NCBI RefSeq assembly: GCF_001984575.1
Contig: NZ_LZNS01000001.1
Location: 4,196,915-4,260,914, forward strand
Length of the DNA stretch: 64,000 nucleotides
From: Streptomyces sp. MP131-18
GTDB lineage: Bacteria; Actinomycetota; Actinomycetes; Streptomycetales; Streptomycetaceae
Direction of reading: 5' to 3'
Shown: piece after piece, positions 59,340 through 64,000 of the stretch
Position numbering within the stretch: the first letter of the stretch is position 1
How the letters are laid out: every line of letters starts with the position of its first letter
Position numbers and translations under genes: made by a program
The notes under the pieces: model-generated
Database searches by the model: none
The model's input: the letters and a program-made list of their open reading frames with translations, nothing else
Told to the model about the DNA's origin: nothing

Positions 59340-62315
59340 TCACACCCCTGCGGCGCGGGCGATCTGTCCCTGAAGGTGCTGCGCGAGCACCATCGGGTCG
59401 GTCATGTTCGATCGCAGGTGCCAGTGGTTGGTGATCGTCGTGGGTCCGCCCACGCCTTGTCTGGCCAGAAGCTCCAGCAGACCGGACTGCTCGGCCAGTT
59501 CGAAGGCGCGGCGGGGCCGGGTGAGAGGGATGACGACCTCGGGACCGGCCTCGCCGATCAGCGCCCGGGTGGGCGCGGTGACGATCGCGCCGGCCGCGAG
59601 ACCAGGGATGAAGTCCAGCGCTCCCGAGACGGCCCCGGAGAACGCGTCAGCGAGCTGGCCTCCGATGTCCCCGATGGCGTCGAGGATCATCCCGGGCAGT
59701 TGACCGAACTCGGACACGATGTCCCCAATGAGTTCGCCGACTCCGTTGAGAACCGTGCCAGCGGCACCGGTGAAGACACCTGCGATGCGTGAGCCGACGT
59801 TCCCGATCTCATCCATGACGCCAGGGACCAGGCCGGCGAACCGGGAGATGATGTCCGCGACGAACCCGGCGACCGCACCGAGAACCATCCCGGGCAGTCC
59901 GAGGAACAGCCCGACAATGGCGGTGATCAGGTCAGGGATGATCGAGTTCCCGACCAACGTGTTATAGAGACGCTGGAAGAAACCGATGACCGATTCCACG
60001 AAGCTCGCGATCGGTTCCAGCAGACTGGTGATAGCCGACAGCAGACCGCCGAGAGCAGCGATGATCCCTTCAAGGATCGGGACAACGACGGATGTGCGCA
60101 GCCAACCCATGATCGCCGCCGTGACCTGAAGGATCGGGTTGATCAGCGCGACGACGATCTGCACCAGCGGCGTGATGGTCTCGACCAGCAGCGTGACCAG
60201 CGACGCCAGTTGCGGCAGAACCGGAATCAGCGGGTTGATCGCGACCAGCAGGAGCTGCGTCAGGGTCGGGATCAGCGGGAGGAGAGCGACCAGCAGCTCG
60301 CCCAGCGCCGGGATCAACTCCTCCGCGATCGGCGGCAGAACCGCAAGAATCAGCGGCAGCAGCTCCCCGAATGCCACGGCGAGCTGCTCGCCGAGCATCT
60401 CCGCGACCGGCCCCAGCGCGACGGCGAGGTTGTCGAACGCCTCCGCAAGAACCGGGATCACCGGCTGCAAGCTGTCGGTCAGGACGCCGATCAGCGGTTC
60501 CAGCAGCGTGATCGCCAGCAGCAGCGCGTCCGCGAGGACACCGCCGAACACCCCGGCCAGCTCGCCTACCAGGGGCAGCAGCGGCGACAACGCCGTCAAA
60601 GCGGCGCCGATGGCCTCGCCCAGCGGCTCCAGCGCTGGCCCCAGCGCATCCAGCGCCAGTGCGAGCCCTTCCGCGACCGGCGTCAGTGCCTGGAGTACCG
60701 GCCCGAGCGCCCCGCCGAGCTCGGCGATGAGCCCTTGCAGCGCCGGGCCGATGGCCTGGAAGACCGGGACCAGCGCCGGGGCCAGCGTGCCGACCTGGCG
60801 TACCAGCTCGGTGAAGATCGGGCCGAGCGCCTGCCCGACCGCGTTCAGCCCCTGGAAGAGGCCGATGAGCGCCTGCGATCCCTCGGTGCTGTTGAAGAAC
60901 GCGGCCAGATGGCCGGTCAGGCTCCCCAGAACACCGAGCAGATCACCCCCTGTCGCCCCTGCCGCTTGGAAGACGCTCCGCAGAATGGAGCCGACATTTT
61001 GAAGAATCGTTCCTGCGGCTGAGAAGACATCAAGCGCTCCTCGAACCCATGCGATGGCCTGGTCACCGCTCGCGGCCGCATTGAGAAAATTCGCGAGGCG
61101 CGTATTCAGGCCGACAATGGCGTCTTGCGCATCCTGGCCGAACTCCTCCGCGATGACCTGCCCCAGGCGGAGAAAACCCTCAACAACTGGGGCGATCGAG
61201 TCAGCCAGGCCGCGAGTGGCCTGCTGCGCGCCGCTGACGATCCCCTGGATCGCATCGACGCCCTGAGCGGTGGTCAGGAAGTCCGAGACGTTCCGTGCCG
61301 CCAGGCCGAAGCTGCCGGAAATCGACGACAGCTGGGCTTCCAGCGGACCGCCCAGCGCGGCGGCGAGCTCGGTGATCTCGCCTTCGAGCTGGCTGAAGAA
61401 GGCGTCCTGAACGCTGTTGCGCAGGCCCTCGAAGGCAGGGCGCAGCGCCCGGACTTCTCGGGCGGCGCTCTGGGCGGCGGGCGAAAGCTGTTCAAGGGAT
61501 TGGGTGAACTCTTCGGAGGTGCCGGTCAGGGCGGCGGAGAAGGCGTCCGAGACCCCGGACAGAGCCAGTTGCAGCGCCGCGAACGCGGCCACCGAACCGC
61601 CGAGGACGGCGGGGAAGGCGGCCAGGATACCGGCTGCCGGGGCGAGCGCGGCGGTGAACTGCACCAGCGCCGCGGCACTGGCCGCGGCCTGGGCCACCAG
61701 GATCGACAGCCCCAGGCCGCGAGTGAGCAGAGAGCCGACGTTGCCCGCAGTGCTGCCCAGCGCTGACAGCGAGCGGGTCAGGGAGTCCGCATCCGCGGTC
61801 ACCGGAACCGTGACCGACGGCGGACGGTGCGCCCGGATCGCGGCGTCGAACCCGGTCAGGTCCGGGGTGACGCGGACGCTCAGCGGCGGCAACCGGTTCA
61901 GGCCGCGCTGGAGATCCAGCCAGAACTGTGCGGGTGAGTCCGGGGTGACCTGGACACTCGCCGACAGACCTGCGAGAGCACCGTCGATGGAGCTGCGCAG
62001 CGCCGCGGTGTCGGCCTGGACATCGACCGTCGCGGTGATCCCGTCCAGGGCCGTCTCGATTGACTGCCGCAGCCCAGCCGTGTCCGCCTGGACACCGACC
62101 GTTGCGCTCAGTCGGTCGAGCGAGTCCTGGATGTCGTCAGCGATCTGACGACCGGCCCGCTCACCAGTGGTCCGCAGCGCGCGGCGGATGGACGTATCCA
62201 GCGCTCTGCCGGCATCCCGCCCAGCGCTGGACAGCTCAGTCCGCAGCTCCGCGCGGAACTGCGAGGTGTCGGCGACAACGAGGACCGAGGCGCGCCCGTA
62301 CGGCGGTGTGGACAC
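59340..62315 (-). CDS. Tail tape measure protein
   Basis: A 991-residue protein, mostly helical, with many hydrophobic repeats in the middle (ALGPVLQALTPVAEGLALAL; LLVALLPLIPTLTQLLLVAI) and a C-terminal domain with hydrophobic membrane-like stretches, typical of siphovirus tape measure proteins. Length predicts a tail of about 150 nm by the usual rule. The GTG at 62315 has GGAG nine bases upstream; a GTG three codons earlier is an alternative. Confidence 0.92.
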   Translation of the reverse strand: MSTPPYGRASVLVVADTSQFRAELRTELSSAGRDAGRALDTSIRRALRTTGERAGRQIADDIQDSLDRLSATVGVQADTAGLRQSIETALDGITATVDVQADTAALRSSIDGALAGLSASVQVTPDSPAQFWLDLQRGLNRLPPLSVRVTPDLTGFDAAIRAHRPPSVTVPVTADADSLTRSLSALGSTAGNVGSLLTRGLGLSILVAQAAASAAALVQFTAALAPAAGILAAFPAVLGGSVAAFAALQLALSGVSDAFSAALTGTSEEFTQSLEQLSPAAQSAAREVRALRPAFEGLRNSVQDAFFSQLEGEITELAAALGGPLEAQLSSISGSFGLAARNVSDFLTTAQGVDAIQGIVSGAQQATRGLADSIAPVVEGFLRLGQVIAEEFGQDAQDAIVGLNTRLANFLNAAASGDQAIAWVRGALDVFSAAGTILQNVGSILRSVFQAAGATGGDLLGVLGSLTGHLAAFFNSTEGSQALIGLFQGLNAVGQALGPIFTELVRQVGTLAPALVPVFQAIGPALQGLIAELGGALGPVLQALTPVAEGLALALDALGPALEPLGEAIGAALTALSPLLPLVGELAGVFGGVLADALLLAITLLEPLIGVLTDSLQPVIPVLAEAFDNLAVALGPVAEMLGEQLAVAFGELLPLILAVLPPIAEELIPALGELLVALLPLIPTLTQLLLVAINPLIPVLPQLASLVTLLVETITPLVQIVVALINPILQVTAAIMGWLRTSVVVPILEGIIAALGGLLSAITSLLEPIASFVESVIGFFQRLYNTLVGNSIIPDLITAIVGLFLGLPGMVLGAVAGFVADIISRFAGLVPGVMDEIGNVGSRIAGVFTGAAGTVLNGVGELIGDIVSEFGQLPGMILDAIGDIGGQLADAFSGAVSGALDFIPGLAAGAIVTAPTRALIGEAGPEVVIPLTRPRRAFELAEQSGLLELLARQGVGGPTTITNHWHLRSNMTDPMVLAQHLQGQIARAAGV

Positions 62316-62362
62316 CTGGCGCACCTCCGGGCAGCGCGCGCCCCGAGAAAGACGGGGGCGTG

Positions 62363-62424
62363 TGCCCGGCCCACCAGCCAGCGGCTACGGCCGGGAGGGT
62401 AGACGCGTGTACGGGGGCGTCAGC
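62363..62424. repeat. Direct repeat, copy A
   Basis: Matches copy B at 63593-63655. The first 25 bases (CCCGGCCCACCAGCCAGCGG and beyond) are identical, then the central part differs, then CGCGTGTACGGGGG and GTCAGC recur. It lies between the tape measure start and the stop of the beta-propeller gene. Confidence 0.85.
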
Positions 62425-62521
62425 GGGCCTTCGACGCCGCCCCGTTCGGAGGCGCTGGCCTGCCGAGCCAGTACCTCCGAACGGGCGGGGCGTGCGCCAG
62501 CGCCCAGTAGCAGGATGCGAG

Positions 62522-63559
62522 CTACAGGCGCCGGATGCGCGGACGGAACAGACGTCTGCCGCGTTCGTGCACGGGAATGGCGAGGACCGCATGATGTGCG
62601 GATGGTCCGCCGAAGTAGGCCTGATTGGTTACCAGGATCTTCTTGCCGAGGAAGGAAACACTGGCGGGAAGATCATAGGGAACATCCAGGCGATCGTTCT
62701 CGGCAGGGGTGGCGGGGATGCGAGTGATCTCCCGCCCTTCTGGACTAAGAACGAGTATGGCGTTGGCTAGAGCCAGCGCGACATAGATCTTTCCAGAACA
62801 CCCGATTGCAAAGCCATCGGGTGTCTCCCCAATATCCCCTTCCCAGAATATTTCGCGGCGCCCAGGATGCCCGTCACGACGTATCTCCAGAGTGTAGAGA
62901 AGTCCGTGAGCATTGGGGATCTCGCTGGGATCGCGGAGTTCGTGGGCGGACTGCGCAAACAGCAGTGTGCGTCCGTGGTCGAGGAAGCGGATGCCGTTGG
63001 GGCCGAACAACGAACGCAGATCTGGTGCGGTGTACCACGCCTCAGCAGAACCGCCGCCAGGAGCTACACGCCAGATCATGCCCTGGGTAAGGTTTGTGAC
63101 ATACAGAGTGCCGTCAGGGGCGAAGACGAGATCGTCCGGAACGGGCGGCTCATTGGCGGGGGTATCGGCGCTACCTCCGCTCGGGAGTTCGCTAGGACCA
63201 GGGGGAACCCCGGGAAGTTCAGCGTAGACGGACTGTTTCCGGGTTCGAGGGTCCAGGGTAAGTATCCGTGAGGGTGCCCGATCGAGGATATACACGATGC
63301 CGTCGTGATCTACTGCCAGCCCGAGAATGCCCTGGCCAGTCGGGTTCTGCCCCTCAATGGTGAAGTCGGCAGTGATCTCACCGCGGCGATTGTAGGCGTA
63401 GAGGTGAGAGGGGACGTTGGGAAGACCTGAGGAGTCCTGGTGCGTTCCCACATAGACAACGTTGCGATGGATGGCGATCCCTTCCGGGTGACCCGGGAAA
63501 GGGACGTGACCGAAAACGTCGGTGCGGAATGAGGGGTGTCGCCGGAGGAAGGGGGACAT
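62522..63559 (-). CDS. SMP-30/gluconolactonase-like beta-propeller protein (copy 2)
   Basis: A 345-residue protein paralogous to that at 52635: PEGIAIHRNVVYVGTH, ILGLAVDHDGIVYILDR, DLVFAPDGTLYVTNL, TPDGFAIGCSGKIYVALA and a shared end (HERGRRLFRPRIRR). It interrupts the usual tail order between the tail assembly chaperone and tape measure genes, and is bounded by a direct repeat. ATG at 63559 with AAGAGG upstream. Confidence 0.8.
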   Translation of the reverse strand: MSPFLRRHPSFRTDVFGHVPFPGHPEGIAIHRNVVYVGTHQDSSGLPNVPSHLYAYNRRGEITADFTIEGQNPTGQGILGLAVDHDGIVYILDRAPSRILTLDPRTRKQSVYAELPGVPPGPSELPSGGSADTPANEPPVPDDLVFAPDGTLYVTNLTQGMIWRVAPGGGSAEAWYTAPDLRSLFGPNGIRFLDHGRTLLFAQSAHELRDPSEIPNAHGLLYTLEIRRDGHPGRREIFWEGDIGETPDGFAIGCSGKIYVALALANAILVLSPEGREITRIPATPAENDRLDVPYDLPASVSFLGKKILVTNQAYFGGPSAHHAVLAIPVHERGRRLFRPRIRRL

Positions 63560-63592
63560 GCGGACCTCTTGGGCGTCGTTGCTGATCATTGA

Positions 63593-63655
63593 TGCCCGGC
63601 CCACCAGCCAGCGGCTACCCGCGTAAAGGGTAGGCGCGTGTACGGGGGTGTCAGC
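63593..63655. repeat. Direct repeat, copy B
   Basis: Second copy of the repeat at 62363-62424, on the other side of the beta-propeller gene, overlapping the last codons of the tail assembly chaperone gene. The unit from one copy to the next is 1230 bp. Confidence 0.85.
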
Positions 63656-64000
63656 CGTCCGCGAAGTCCTCGTGCTCGGCGAGAGCGGCGAGTTCGGCGG
63701 CCTGCTGTGCCAGGTCAGCGTCGCTGAATCCGGGCGGACGCGCGCCGGCCCGGATCATCTCCGGCGGCGGTGTGAAGACCCGCTGCTCCAGCCGCACGAG
63801 ATCCTTCTCATCCCGGCATGCCGCACGCAGCCACGCCAGCACGGCCGCGCAGATGCGATGCGCCGGCGCGCCCGCCGGGTCGAACCCGTGTGTCACGGTC
63901 CACGCTGCGAAGTCGCGCCAGCGGGACTGCGCGGTGGCACACAACCGGATCGCCGCCCACCACGGCATCCCGTAGATCTCCTCGGCCAGACCAGTAGCGA
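63651..64000 (-). CDS. Tail assembly chaperone (partial)
   Basis: The frame stays open to the window edge (the residues LAEEIYGMPWWAAIRL lie across the internal ATG at 63968), so the true start is outside. The order before the tape measure and length fit a siphovirus tail assembly chaperone (gpG-like). A programmed frameshift cannot be judged from this fragment. Confidence 0.7.
   Translation of the reverse strand, partial: ATGLAEEIYGMPWWAAIRLCATAQSRWRDFAAWTVTHGFDPAGAPAHRICAAVLAWLRAACRDEKDLVRLEQRVFTPPPEMIRAGARPPGFSDADLAQQAAELAALAEHEDFADG

Noticed and set aside
21300..64000. Actinomycete integrative conjugative element
   Set aside because: No FtsK-like transfer gene is found, while tape measure, tail, chaperone and endolysin genes show a siphovirus prophage.
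1..64000. CRISPR array
   Set aside because: No set of regularly spaced direct repeats was noticed; the repeats found are single pairs or hairpins.

Overview
The window is high-GC actinobacterial DNA, almost certainly a Streptomyces chromosome. The left 21 kb is core chromosome in an order known from Streptomyces: a Tad-type pilus/secretion cluster, a DEAD/DEAH helicase, bldG with its anti-sigma partner, the proton-pumping pyrophosphatase hppA, topA, the MFS-thymidylate kinase fusion tmk, a DNA polymerase III delta' gene and an S33-type lipoprotein peptidase. It ends at a tRNA-Thr(CGU) gene.

From the tRNA to the right edge (about 21.4 to 64 kb) the DNA is a siphovirus-type prophage integrated at the tRNA; the right end (attR, head genes, terminase) lies outside the window. 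Next to the tRNA, on the minus strand, are a large tyrosine integrase and an excisionase-like protein, followed by an IS110-family insertion whose transposase is frameshifted. Two divergent XRE regulators with repeat-rich operator DNA between them (27.67-27.89 kb) look like the lysogeny switch. A long plus-strand early operon set (27.9-44 kb) follows: a RecA/Sak4-like ATPase, an HU-like protein, a winged-helix replication-initiator-like protein, a WhiB-like protein, a PP2C phosphatase, a methyltransferase-like protein and many small unknown proteins.

The early genes meet an accessory zone (44-52 kb) that is mostly minus strand: a MazG-like pyrophosphohydrolase, a GNAT/endonuclease deletion fusion, a protein-kinase-like gene, a Nudix protein without its catalytic glutamates, an AbaA-like ATPase with a WhiJ-like XRE/DUF397 pair, a GntR-like protein with two winged helices and a BRO-N/KilAC antirepressor.

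From 52.6 kb to the edge the late genes run on the minus strand. In transcription order from the right edge these are a tail assembly chaperone (cut by the edge), a beta-propeller protein, the tape measure, three further tail genes plus a small ORF, the endolysin and a second beta-propeller paralogue.

The points most worth following are: the beta-propeller gene bounded by 60-bp direct repeats between tail genes, with a paralogue after the endolysin; a strong internal ribosome site in the endolysin that would make a free C-terminal domain; two near-identical promoters driving separate early transcripts, one probably leaderless; the Nudix fold without catalytic residues coupled to a tiny ORF; and the probable guide-RNA region of the IS110 element. 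All functions are read from sequence motifs; no database search was run.
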